This document shows, one piece after another, positions 1-9,580 of a DNA stretch of 64,000 nucleotides. Each line of letters starts with the position of its first letter. Within the stretch, counting starts at the first letter, position 1. The notes under the pieces are model-generated. The model saw only the letters and a list, made by a program, of their open reading frames with translations. It was not told where the DNA came from and ran no database searches. The DNA is from Rickettsia sp. (GTDB lineage Bacteria > Pseudomonadota > Alphaproteobacteria > Rickettsiales > Rickettsiaceae): contig JADHZC010000011.1 in NCBI GenBank assembly GCA_015657545.1, forward strand, positions 1 to 64,000. The letters run 5' to 3'. The position numbers and the translations under genes are program-made.

Positions 1-66
1 ACCAAATTCTAAAAATCCTAAACCTATTAATAGCATTCTAGCTCCTAAGCTACAAAAAATCCTATT
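1..66 (-). pseudogene. Duplicated fragment of the bamA 3' end, offset 142 bp, out of frame
   Basis: Bases 1-66 align without gaps to about 143-208; minus strand reads NRIFCSLGARMLLIGLGFLEFG versus NRISCGLGARMILPGLGLLEFG in bamA. Confidence 0.75.
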
Positions 67-2476
67 ATAAACTTAAACCTATATTAAAATGAAAAGAATG
101 AGTATTATCATTGTTTTCATCGTATTTAATTGGAATACCGTAACCAAATTCTAAAAGCCCTAAACCTGGTAATATCATTCTAGCTCCCAAACCACAAGAA
201 ATCCTATTAGAAAAATTATCAATTATTTCTGGATACTTATCTGCATTACTAATACCAAAAACAGATCCCATATCTATAAATCCAAGAGGAGTTATCACAA
301 ATTTCTGGCTAATAAAATTCAAATCAAATAAAATTTCCAGAGAAGCATTATATGTGTAATTTCCTCCTACATGAATTTTAGAGGAACTGCTATCAAAAGA
401 GTCTTTAATATATGGCCCTACACCATCTTCTTTAAAACCTCTTAAACTCATATCTCCTAAATTAAATCTCTGAAAAACACGTATTTCGTTATCACAAAGA
501 GGTAAAGCCAACCCTGCATGAGCTGTTGTCTTCAAAAAGATGTTAGTAAAAAGTTTTTTTCCCCAAAATAATTCAAATGCAGAGCCTAAATATTTAATAT
601 TAGGAGAAAAAATTGAAGCTTTAAAATTGCATAATGTCCTAAATCCTTCCTTAATAAAGGGATTATACACAAAAACTTGTTTTGTATTTTCATAGCTCAT
701 ATCAAAATCTAAGCCTATATCTGTAAACTTCCCTTCATCTTTTTGAAAAAAATACTTCTGATTCAGAATTGAAATATCAAGAATATTCCAGTAAGTTCCC
801 CAAACAAAAGATATTTTATCTTTGTATGTTTGTAAAAAAATTTTATTTTTAAAGAGACGTTCATTATAGTGATGAAAATCTTTTTTAGCTTGAGACAATT
901 CTTGGCCAAGTGAAGAAGATTCTTTACTATTTTTGGTTCTTTTAGAATCAAACAAAAACCCTAATTTTGAATTAGTGAGTAAAAAATTATCCTTAATAAG
1001 GCTCAAATCATATTTATTAAGTGAATTCCCCCAATAACCATTTATATCTAAAAATAAGGATTTACCTAAAAAACTACTATCAACCAAACGAGCATTTATA
1101 CCAACTCCATTTTGACTATTAAAATCAACTGATGTACTCAGACCTTTTCTATCTTGAGAAGATTGCTTGCGTTGTTCTGTAATAATTAAATCGCTATAAA
1201 ATTTATTAATATTAGGCAATGCAAATATTTTTCTAGATGGAAGCAATAACATATTATGTTCTGATTGAACTAAAAGTTTCAAAGACTTGTTATATAAATT
1301 AAGATTATAAAGATCACCTTCATGTAGTAAGGAATTATTTCTTATAACAAAATCTTCACTTTGATAGTTATTCAAAATATCGATATTTTCTATATATTTT
1401 CTGAATGTTGATTTTATTTTAAATACAATATCAACCATGTGATTGAATTCATCCAAAATATTTTCCACTACAATATCTACATTGGGAAAACCTCTCATAT
1501 TAAAAAATTCTAACATTTGCATTTCAGATTTTTCAATATCCAATTGACTAAAATCTTTTCCATATAAAGCTTGGGAATATTTCAAAACATCGTCCTCTGA
1601 AATATCTGGAATATTATTCTCAAATTTCACCTTAATAGATCCAAAATAATATTTACAACCCTCATTTATAGAGTGCAATACAAAAAATTTTTTGTCTTTA
1701 TATAGTAAAGTAGTCTTTACATCTACATTTGCGTATGAAAAAGATTTATAAAAATTGATCAATTTTATCTGATCAAAATACAAAATATCTTTATTTAAAT
1801 TATCTTTAGAAAAAATTGATCCAAGCAAGTATTTTGGAGAATTATTAATAACTATATTTTCTAAATCCTCAGAAGAAAAGGAGTGATTCCCAGTAAAAAT
1901 CACACCAGATAATTTTGGTTTAATGCCATCATTGATTGTATAAATCACTTTGGCAGCTTGAGAATTTTTTTTGTCTTGCAAAATTTTATAACTTACTTGT
2001 GTATCCACAAAGCCCTGAGATTTATAAATTTCTACAATTGTTTTGAGATCTTGAGTAATTTTGCTATGATCTAAATATTCATCATTTTTCAACTTTAAAT
2101 ACGGAAATATTTTTTTTTGATCTATTTCTTTATTACCTTCTATTTGAACCTTATAAACAATATTATTTTCTTTAACATTCAAGAAAATTGTATTGTTAGA
2201 AAATTTTAAATTAACTTCTTGAAAAAATTTACTATCATGCAATTTAACCAATATTCTTTTTTCTAAATTCAAACTAAAATATTCTGACTTTCCTATATTT
2301 AAATGTTGTAAAATAGAAGAATCTGAAATTTTACTATTACCAGTTATCACAATATTTTTAATTAGATTTTCTTTTTTTGAATCAATATTTTTACTATCCT
2401 GAACATTATCTAAAATAGCCCTCACTTCAGTACAAGATAATAGTAATAAGATTAGTAAAGTTATGATTTTACTCAT
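65..2476 (-). CDS. bamA: Outer membrane protein assembly factor BamA (Omp85, POTRA repeats + beta-barrel)
   Basis: 803-aa ORF with signal peptide; POTRA-like motifs (NIVITGNSKIS, YKVQIEGNKEI, SGVIFTGNHSF); C-terminal barrel with RGF motif (GDMSLRGFKEDGVGP). Confidence 0.9.
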   Translation of the reverse strand: MSKIITLLILLLLSCTEVRAILDNVQDSKNIDSKKENLIKNIVITGNSKISDSSILQHLNIGKSEYFSLNLEKRILVKLHDSKFFQEVNLKFSNNTIFLNVKENNIVYKVQIEGNKEIDQKKIFPYLKLKNDEYLDHSKITQDLKTIVEIYKSQGFVDTQVSYKILQDKKNSQAAKVIYTINDGIKPKLSGVIFTGNHSFSSEDLENIVINNSPKYLLGSIFSKDNLNKDILYFDQIKLINFYKSFSYANVDVKTTLLYKDKKFFVLHSINEGCKYYFGSIKVKFENNIPDISEDDVLKYSQALYGKDFSQLDIEKSEMQMLEFFNMRGFPNVDIVVENILDEFNHMVDIVFKIKSTFRKYIENIDILNNYQSEDFVIRNNSLLHEGDLYNLNLYNKSLKLLVQSEHNMLLLPSRKIFALPNINKFYSDLIITEQRKQSSQDRKGLSTSVDFNSQNGVGINARLVDSSFLGKSLFLDINGYWGNSLNKYDLSLIKDNFLLTNSKLGFLFDSKRTKNSKESSSLGQELSQAKKDFHHYNERLFKNKIFLQTYKDKISFVWGTYWNILDISILNQKYFFQKDEGKFTDIGLDFDMSYENTKQVFVYNPFIKEGFRTLCNFKASIFSPNIKYLGSAFELFWGKKLFTNIFLKTTAHAGLALPLCDNEIRVFQRFNLGDMSLRGFKEDGVGPYIKDSFDSSSSKIHVGGNYTYNASLEILFDLNFISQKFVITPLGFIDMGSVFGISNADKYPEIIDNFSNRISCGLGARMILPGLGLLEFGYGIPIKYDENNDNTHSFHFNIGLSL

Positions 2477-2786
2477 TGAATAAAAAATAAGTTTTTATTT
2501 TAATTTTTAAATATATTTTTCCAAATAATTATGAAAAAATTTTATGGAACAATCTTTTCTTCCTTAATATATATTTTTATAGTTATTTGATAATTCTAAA
2601 TTAAATAGTTTTCTTGTCAATTTATTTGATATGATATAAAGACCTCTTATTACAGAAAATTTTCTGAATAATTATTTGTTTGCATAACAATTTTATATCT
2701 GATATTTATACAGAAATCGAATATGTATTATTACATATTAATCATTTTTAGATATAATTTTTTAACTTTTAATCATAGAGGTCTTT

Positions 2787-3389
2787 ATGAACAAATTTAT
2801 TGGAAAAAAAGCTTTAGACTTTACTGCTAAAGCTGTAATGGCAGATAATTCTATTAATGATTTCTTCAATCTAAAAGATTACGTAGATGGCCATAAAGCC
2901 ATTTTGTTTTTTTATCCATTGGACTTTAGTTTCGTATGCCCATCAGAAATAATCGCTTTTAATAATAAATTAGAAATTTTTAATGCACTAAAAACTAAAG
3001 TGATTGCTGTTAGCGTAGACTCTCACTTCGCTCACTATACTTGGAAGAACATTCCAAATGAAAAGGGAGGTATTGGTAGTATTAATTTTCCTATAGTATC
3101 TGATTTAAATAAAGAAATATCCTCACAATATGAAGTATTATATGAGGATGGAGTGTCTTTGAGAGGGAGTTTTTTAATAGATCAGAATTTTGTTATTAGA
3201 CATTATGTAGTGAATGACTTCCCTTTAGGAAGAAATATCGGAGAAGCTATTCGTATGGTTGAGGCTTGGGATTTTTATTTGAAATATGGTGAAGTATGTC
3301 CTGCTGGTTGGAATAAAGGAGATACTGGTATTAACCCTAATGACAAAGGAATAGCAGAATATTTAAAAAACAATTCCAGTAAATTGTAA
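2787..3389 (+). CDS. ahpC: Peroxiredoxin (AhpC/TSA, typical 2-Cys)
   Basis: FYPLDFSFVCPSEI peroxidatic Cys motif and GEVCPAGW resolving Cys motif. Confidence 0.9.
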   Translation: MNKFIGKKALDFTAKAVMADNSINDFFNLKDYVDGHKAILFFYPLDFSFVCPSEIIAFNNKLEIFNALKTKVIAVSVDSHFAHYTWKNIPNEKGGIGSINFPIVSDLNKEISSQYEVLYEDGVSLRGSFLIDQNFVIRHYVVNDFPLGRNIGEAIRMVEAWDFYLKYGEVCPAGWNKGDTGINPNDKGIAEYLKNNSSKL

Positions 3390-3463
3390 CTTATTACATC
3401 TGTAAATATTAAGAATTAAAAATCTCTATTAAATTATCGGTAAAAATATTTTTTTAATAGCAA

Positions 3464-4570
3464 ATGGTAAAGGATTTTTATTCTGAGGAAGACATAAATA
3501 TTTTAAGACTTTTTAGATCAGAAAATATAGGTAGTAGAACTTATCAACAGCTCATTAATATTTTTAAATCTCCTAAAATTATCTTACAAAATATAGGGGA
3601 TTTTTCATCAAAATGGAGAAAATCCCCTTTAAAAATTTGTTCTAAAAAAGTTATTTTAGAGGAAATAGAAAAAGCACAAAAATATGACTGTAGCATAATA
3701 ACATATAAAGACATTTCTTATCCCGAATCATTATTAGAGATTCATAATTTTCCTATAGCATTAACATGTAGAGGAAAAATCAGCTTACTAAAAAAAAAAC
3801 AAAAGATAGCTGTGGTTGGCTCAAGAAATTCTTCTGTTAATGGTAAGATCTTCACTAAAAAATTAGTACAAGATTTGATTGATGAAAATTTTACTACAGT
3901 ATCAGGACTAGCACTTGGTATAGATGCTCAAGTACATCAAGCAAGCATTAATAATACTATAGCGGTTTTAGCTGGAGGGATAGATCACATATATCCTTAT
4001 GCCAATAAGTCATTATATGATATAATTTCTAAAAAATCTCTTATTATAACAGAATTACCATTTGGAACAAAAGCGACTGGCAAAAATTTTCCTCAAAGAA
4101 ATAGGATAATATCTGGTCTTGCTTTAGGAAGTGTAATAATAGAAGCTAGCACTCACTCTGGTTCGCTCATAACTGCTAGATTTGCTTTAGAACAAAATAG
4201 AGAAGTATTTGCAGTGCCTGGATTTCCTTTAGACATGAGATCATCTGGTACAAATAAGCTTATAAAAAACAATGAAGCTTTTCTTATTGAATCTATAGAA
4301 GATATAATGTCTAATATAAGATTAGAAAAAAAAGTAAGAGAAATTCCTAAACCAACATTTTTAAATAAAGTTGATTTAGATACAATAGAAGAAAAAGATA
4401 GAAAAAAGATTTTGTCTATATTATCTTCGACACCAGTAAGTTATGAGGAAATATATAAAGAAACGAAAATTCCTATGCAAATTATATATACAATATGTCT
4501 TGAATTAGAATTAGCTGGTAAAATTTATGTAGACGAGATATCAAATAGAATATCGATATTATTCAATTGA
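3464..4570 (+). CDS. dprA: DNA-processing protein DprA/Smf
   Basis: AVVGSRNSS...TVSGLALGIDAQVHQASI...VLAGGIDHIYP...FPQRNRIISGL. Confidence 0.93.
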   Translation: MVKDFYSEEDINILRLFRSENIGSRTYQQLINIFKSPKIILQNIGDFSSKWRKSPLKICSKKVILEEIEKAQKYDCSIITYKDISYPESLLEIHNFPIALTCRGKISLLKKKQKIAVVGSRNSSVNGKIFTKKLVQDLIDENFTTVSGLALGIDAQVHQASINNTIAVLAGGIDHIYPYANKSLYDIISKKSLIITELPFGTKATGKNFPQRNRIISGLALGSVIIEASTHSGSLITARFALEQNREVFAVPGFPLDMRSSGTNKLIKNNEAFLIESIEDIMSNIRLEKKVREIPKPTFLNKVDLDTIEEKDRKKILSILSSTPVSYEEIYKETKIPMQIIYTICLELELAGKIYVDEISNRISILFN

Positions 4571-4591
4571 ACAAAAATACCAAAAAAATTC

Positions 4592-6985
4592 ATGAAGTTA
4601 GTTATTGTAGAATCCCCTTCCAAAGCTAAAACTATCAGCAAGTATTTAGGTAAGGAATTTAAAATATTAGCATCATATGGTCATGTTAGGGCTATTCCTT
4701 CAAAAAAAGACTCTGTTTTACCATCTGAAGATTTTCTAATAAAATATGAGACAATAGATAAACATAAAAAACATTTAGAAAAAATAATAGAAGAATCTAC
4801 AAAGTCAGAAGCAATTTTTTTAGCTACAGATCCAGATAGAGAGGGAGAAGCTATCTCTTGGCATATCTATGAGATATTAAAAACATCTTTAAATAATAAA
4901 ATAATATGCAAAAGAATAATTTTTCATGAAATTACGAAATCAGCAATTCTAAAAGCATTAGCCAATCCTAAAGATATAGATATAAAACTTGTTAATGCAC
5001 AACAAGCTCGACAGGCTTTGGATTATCTCGTAGGTTTTTCTCTTTCTCCTTTATTATGGAGAAAATTACCAGGATGTAGATCTGCTGGTAGAGTACAATC
5101 TGTTGCATTGAGATTAGTTTGTTCTAGAGAGGAAGACATAGAAGCTTTTGTAAGTGAAGAATATTGGACCATTGAGCTTGATATGTTAAGTAAGGAGAAA
5201 TATAAATTTACAAGCAAATTAAATTTTGCTAACGGAGAAAAATTATCAAAATTTTCTATTAAAAATCAATCCCAAGCAGAAAAAATAAAATCTCAACTAG
5301 AAAAACAAGAATTTTATATCTATAAGATAGATAAGAAAAGACAAAAGCGTAATCCTCCTCCTCCTCTAATTACAGCATCTTTACAACAAGAAGCTTATAA
5401 GAAGCTACATTTTACTTCTAAAAAAACTATGTCGATAGCCCAAAAATTATATGAAGGTATAAATATAGGAGGCAATATCACCGGCCTTATAACATATATG
5501 AGAACAGATTGCTACAATCTTTCAGAGATTGCATTAAAAGATATAAGAAATTACATATCAAAAAATATAGGGCTCAAATATCTTCCAAGCCAAGCAAATA
5601 AATTTAAATCCAAAAAAAACACACAAGAAGCTCATGAAGCAATAAGACCTACCGATATTAATCAAACACCCCATAAATTAGAGAACCATCTCACTAAAGA
5701 ACAATTTCTTCTTTATGATCTAATTTGGAAAAGAGCTATAATATCACAAATGCAACAAGCTTTGATAGATATAACCTCAATTGATATCAAAACTAAAGAT
5801 GGGCAATTCATATCAACAGTATCAGGATCAACAATCTTTTTTGATGGTTTTTTGGCACTATATGGTAAAGATATAGAATCAACAATTTTACCAAATTTAC
5901 AACAAGGAGAAGAAGTAGAGTTAATACAAATATTGCCTTCTCAGCATTTTACAGAACCTAAACCTAGATTCAATGAAGCTAGTCTTATCAAAGAACTAGA
6001 AGAGTTAGGCATAGGAAGACCATCCACTTATTCTACTATTATTTCAGTATTGCTAGATAGACAATATTTGACATATGAATCTAGAAAATTTTTACCTACC
6101 GCTATAGGCAGAATATTAAATGTTTTTTTAACGTTATTTTTCAAAAAATATGTAGAATATGACTTTACTGCAGATCTTGAAAAAAAATTAGATGAAATAT
6201 CCATAGGGAATATTTTTTTTAAAGATCTATTAAAAGAATTTTGGCAAAATTTTGAAAAGCAGATCTTATCTTCTAGTTCTAATTCAATACAAGAAGTGGT
6301 CTCCTACATAGAGCAACATTTAAATATATATATTCATAAATATTTGGAAAGCAAAGATTTTGATTCCAGCATCAAATGTCCTAAATGTATTGAAAAAAAA
6401 GAATTAGAAATAGGTATTTTGCATCTAAAGTTAAGTAAATATGGCCCATTTTTAGCTTGTAGCCAATATCCTGAATGCAATTTTACTAAGCAAATCTTAA
6501 ATAATTCCTCAGAACGGGATAATTTTAGTACAGATAAAACAGATATTTATCTTGGATCTGAAACCTCAAATGATGAAATTTTTCTTAAAAAAGGACCTTA
6601 TGGATTTTATCTAGAGAAAATATATAAAAACTTAGAAAAAGAAATAAAAATAGAAAAGAAAAATACAAAAACTAAAAAAAATACAAAAAAAACACAAAAG
6701 ACCTCTACTATAAGAATTACTGTTCCTAAAATTTTAGGAGATCCACTAAAAATCACTCTAAAAGATGCTATAAAATTATTAAATTTTCCATTACATATCT
6801 CTGAGATAGAAGGTAAGGAAGTGTCTTTAGGGCTAGGAAAATTTGGACCTTATATTAAATATGGCGAAAAATTTTTTTCTATTCCTAAAAGCACTAATTT
6901 TTTAGAAATATCTGCTTTAGAAGCCAAAAAAATTATCACAGAAAAAAAAAGCAAAAAACCTAAAACTCTAAAATTAAAGAGTTGA
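4592..6985 (+). CDS. topA: DNA topoisomerase I
   Basis: KLVIVESPSKAKTISKYLG; TDPDREGEAISWH; ITYMRTD; C-terminal zinc-finger motif CPKC...CSQYPEC. Confidence 0.97.
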   Translation: MKLVIVESPSKAKTISKYLGKEFKILASYGHVRAIPSKKDSVLPSEDFLIKYETIDKHKKHLEKIIEESTKSEAIFLATDPDREGEAISWHIYEILKTSLNNKIICKRIIFHEITKSAILKALANPKDIDIKLVNAQQARQALDYLVGFSLSPLLWRKLPGCRSAGRVQSVALRLVCSREEDIEAFVSEEYWTIELDMLSKEKYKFTSKLNFANGEKLSKFSIKNQSQAEKIKSQLEKQEFYIYKIDKKRQKRNPPPPLITASLQQEAYKKLHFTSKKTMSIAQKLYEGINIGGNITGLITYMRTDCYNLSEIALKDIRNYISKNIGLKYLPSQANKFKSKKNTQEAHEAIRPTDINQTPHKLENHLTKEQFLLYDLIWKRAIISQMQQALIDITSIDIKTKDGQFISTVSGSTIFFDGFLALYGKDIESTILPNLQQGEEVELIQILPSQHFTEPKPRFNEASLIKELEELGIGRPSTYSTIISVLLDRQYLTYESRKFLPTAIGRILNVFLTLFFKKYVEYDFTADLEKKLDEISIGNIFFKDLLKEFWQNFEKQILSSSSNSIQEVVSYIEQHLNIYIHKYLESKDFDSSIKCPKCIEKKELEIGILHLKLSKYGPFLACSQYPECNFTKQILNNSSERDNFSTDKTDIYLGSETSNDEIFLKKGPYGFYLEKIYKNLEKEIKIEKKNTKTKKNTKKTQKTSTIRITVPKILGDPLKITLKDAIKLLNFPLHISEIEGKEVSLGLGKFGPYIKYGEKFFSIPKSTNFLEISALEAKKIITEKKSKKPKTLKLKS

Positions 6986-7226
6986 TATTTTATAATCAAA
7001 AATGCTTAACCTTAATTTTGCAAATTTTTCTTCTAATGCATAATTTACATTATAGAAATACATGTTATAAGGTTTTAGTTATGTTTATTATTCCAGAAAT
7101 TTTTACTATCTTATGTATTCAATTTTTTGCCTGAAAAATATTTAGAAATCTATTAAAAAAGCATGTATTTTTTTACTCTCCTAATTTACAATAAATAATG
7201 CTATAATTTTTTTCTAAAATTTATAA

Positions 7227-7565
7227 GTGAATAGTTTAATGAATAACTTTAATATTACTAATAGTGCAGCAAAACGTATAAGCTTTCTACAAAATAATTC
7301 ATCAGAAAAAAAATATTTTAGAATTTCTGTAAATGGTGGAGGTTGTTCAGGATTTATGTATGAATTTGTTTTTACGAGAGAAAAACATGAAAATGATTTA
7401 GTTTTTCAGAAAAATTCTGTATTTGTATTAATAGATGAAATATCTCAAAAATTTTTAAATAATGCTAAATTAGAATTTATAGAAGAGTTAGGAAATTCTT
7501 ATTTTCAAATTTCTAATCCAAATGCTTCTAGTAAATGTGGTTGTGGTAATTCTTTTAGTTTATAA
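7227..7565 (+). CDS. erpA: HesB/IscA-family iron-sulfur insertion protein
   Basis: GGGCSGFMYEF and C-terminal SSKCGCGNSFSL. Confidence 0.8.
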   Translation: MNSLMNNFNITNSAAKRISFLQNNSSEKKYFRISVNGGGCSGFMYEFVFTREKHENDLVFQKNSVFVLIDEISQKFLNNAKLEFIEELGNSYFQISNPNASSKCGCGNSFSL

Positions 7566-8574
7566 TAAATTACTCCTTATTGTTAAAAAATTAAGAGTTA
7601 TTATATTCTTACTGTTAATTTTGATTCCAAAATCTGTCCTAGCAAATGTCTTATTATTTGAAGATCCTTCAATAAAAATAGAATTTTTATACAAAAATCT
7701 TTTTTCTGAAGATATAAAAAATAAAACCAAAGAAAATAATATTAATTCTGATATATCTCAAAAACTTTCTGAATACATCAACAGTAAGCAAAATACAAAT
7801 AGCTCTTTCGGAATGCAAGAAACCTATAAAACAATATTGCTATTGCAAGATTTTTTTCCCTTTATAAAAAAGTCTAGCGAATGGAGATTAAAGATGAGCT
7901 ATAGATTTTTCTATTTTTTCACTTTAGGTGGAAAATTTCATCAAGAAACTTTGCAACCTATAGAGAAAAACAATTTTTTACAAAATAACTATTCAATTTT
8001 TTTATCCATTAGCAATTTACAATTATTTTATTTTGCATTAGAACCTAAAATAAATTTAAAATTAAATCATGAATTATTAAATTCTCACAAAATAAATAAT
8101 TCTAACATATTTTACTACAAACCATCTTTAAGATTTAGTTTCAAGAAATCTAGTATTCTTCTACCTCAAAAATTCACTACAATTTTTTCTAGTAAATTTG
8201 CGTGGGAAAATATTTTTAATCCACAAGATTTTTTAGAAAAATCTTTAAATAAAATATCTAATATAACAGAGGGTGCAGAACTCAAAAAAATACTCAACAC
8301 TCTTAACATAAAAGATATCAAAAACTCTAATCCGAACTTTACTTCAAAAAACATATCCTTTGCTATAGGCATAGATTATGAAAATTGGTATATGTTTTTT
8401 ACTAAGAAATACAAATTAAAAAGAGATTTTAAATCAATAATTACAAAATACTCTTTTGGTAAGAAAATCGCTTTTGCTTATATCAACTGTTCCATTTTTT
8501 TTGAAAAAAATAATTTGAAGGAAAAAATTAACAATCAATCCGGAGCAGATATCAAATTAGGAATATCATTTTAA
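7522..8574 (+). CDS. Hypothetical secreted or outer-membrane protein; the true start is probably downstream of the listed ATG
   Basis: Hydrophobic N-terminus (KKLRVIIFLLLILIPKSVLA), no recognised family, C-terminus ends in Phe (KLGISF) as in many beta-barrels; ORF start lies inside erpA in another frame. Confidence 0.5.
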   Translation: MLLVNVVVVILLVYNKLLLIVKKLRVIIFLLLILIPKSVLANVLLFEDPSIKIEFLYKNLFSEDIKNKTKENNINSDISQKLSEYINSKQNTNSSFGMQETYKTILLLQDFFPFIKKSSEWRLKMSYRFFYFFTLGGKFHQETLQPIEKNNFLQNNYSIFLSISNLQLFYFALEPKINLKLNHELLNSHKINNSNIFYYKPSLRFSFKKSSILLPQKFTTIFSSKFAWENIFNPQDFLEKSLNKISNITEGAELKKILNTLNIKDIKNSNPNFTSKNISFAIGIDYENWYMFFTKKYKLKRDFKSIITKYSFGKKIAFAYINCSIFFEKNNLKEKINNQSGADIKLGISF

Positions 8575-8829
8575 ATCTAAAAAAACAAACAATAAAAGAT
8601 ATATGTCATATATTAATATATGAGCAGAACTCAATATTTCCTGTTTTACGATTTCTAGAGAATTTTATTAGTATATTTGAGATAAATGCTTTAAACATTT
8701 TGTAAATTCCTTGCTATTTAGACATTTTAGTAAATGTCTAACATTATCCTCTATGAAATATTCTAAAATTCTCATAATGTTTATTAATTTGAACAAAAGT
8801 AAAGGAAGAGAAAAGATTAGCTTGGATTT

Positions 8830-9123
8830 CTAAAAATTACTCTTATCTAGATTTAACTCTATTGTTTTAGAAGAAATTTTCCTTACATATTCTGGATTTA
8901 TATTAGCATTTTCACAAATAATATCAAAATCTTCATTGGAATTAAAAATCCAATTTTTGGCCTCTTTTTCTAGAATTTTAGGAATTTTAGCATCTGATGT
9001 ATTAGTTGCGTCTATTATTGCTTGTAAAATTATAGCTCTGTATAACATAATTTCTGGATAATCTGAATAATATTTTACTCTTTCAAAAGGAGCTTGAAAT
9101 TTCATTACATGGTATTTTTTCAT
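8830..9123 (-). CDS. Small conserved hypothetical protein
   Basis: 97-aa ORF MKKYHVMKFQAPFERVKYYSDYPEIMLYRAIILQAIIDAT..., soluble, non-repetitive, no overlapping ORF. Confidence 0.5.
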   Translation of the reverse strand: MKKYHVMKFQAPFERVKYYSDYPEIMLYRAIILQAIIDATNTSDAKIPKILEKEAKNWIFNSNEDFDIICENANINPEYVRKISSKTIELNLDKSNF

Positions 9124-9580
9124 TTAACTTTTTTCTGAAAATTTATATCTCTTAACATTAATCAATTCAAGAATGACCTAATTAATACATTAAGTTAATT
9201 TATATCATCATTTTTTATATCACTAAGAGAAATTGATTTTTAATTTTTTAATTTTTAATAAATAAAAATATATTTATGTTAACTGCAATAAGATTAAAAT
9301 AGACATTAAAGGAAAATCAGGAGAATAAATGGTAAAAAGATTAAAAAAAAAACATTTATCTGTAATAATTAAATATTAATTTAATTTTAATTAAAATATT
9401 TTTAGGAAAATTTAAAGAAATATGATGTTTTTATTGCATCTAAAATAAAATCAAAAAATTTAAAAATTTTAATTTGGTTAAAAAATTATTTTTTCAAAAC
9501 ACTTTTATTAAATTAAAATTTTTGATAAAATAAACATCGATTATTTAAAGCCATTTTTAATTAGATAAAGATAAATTCTC

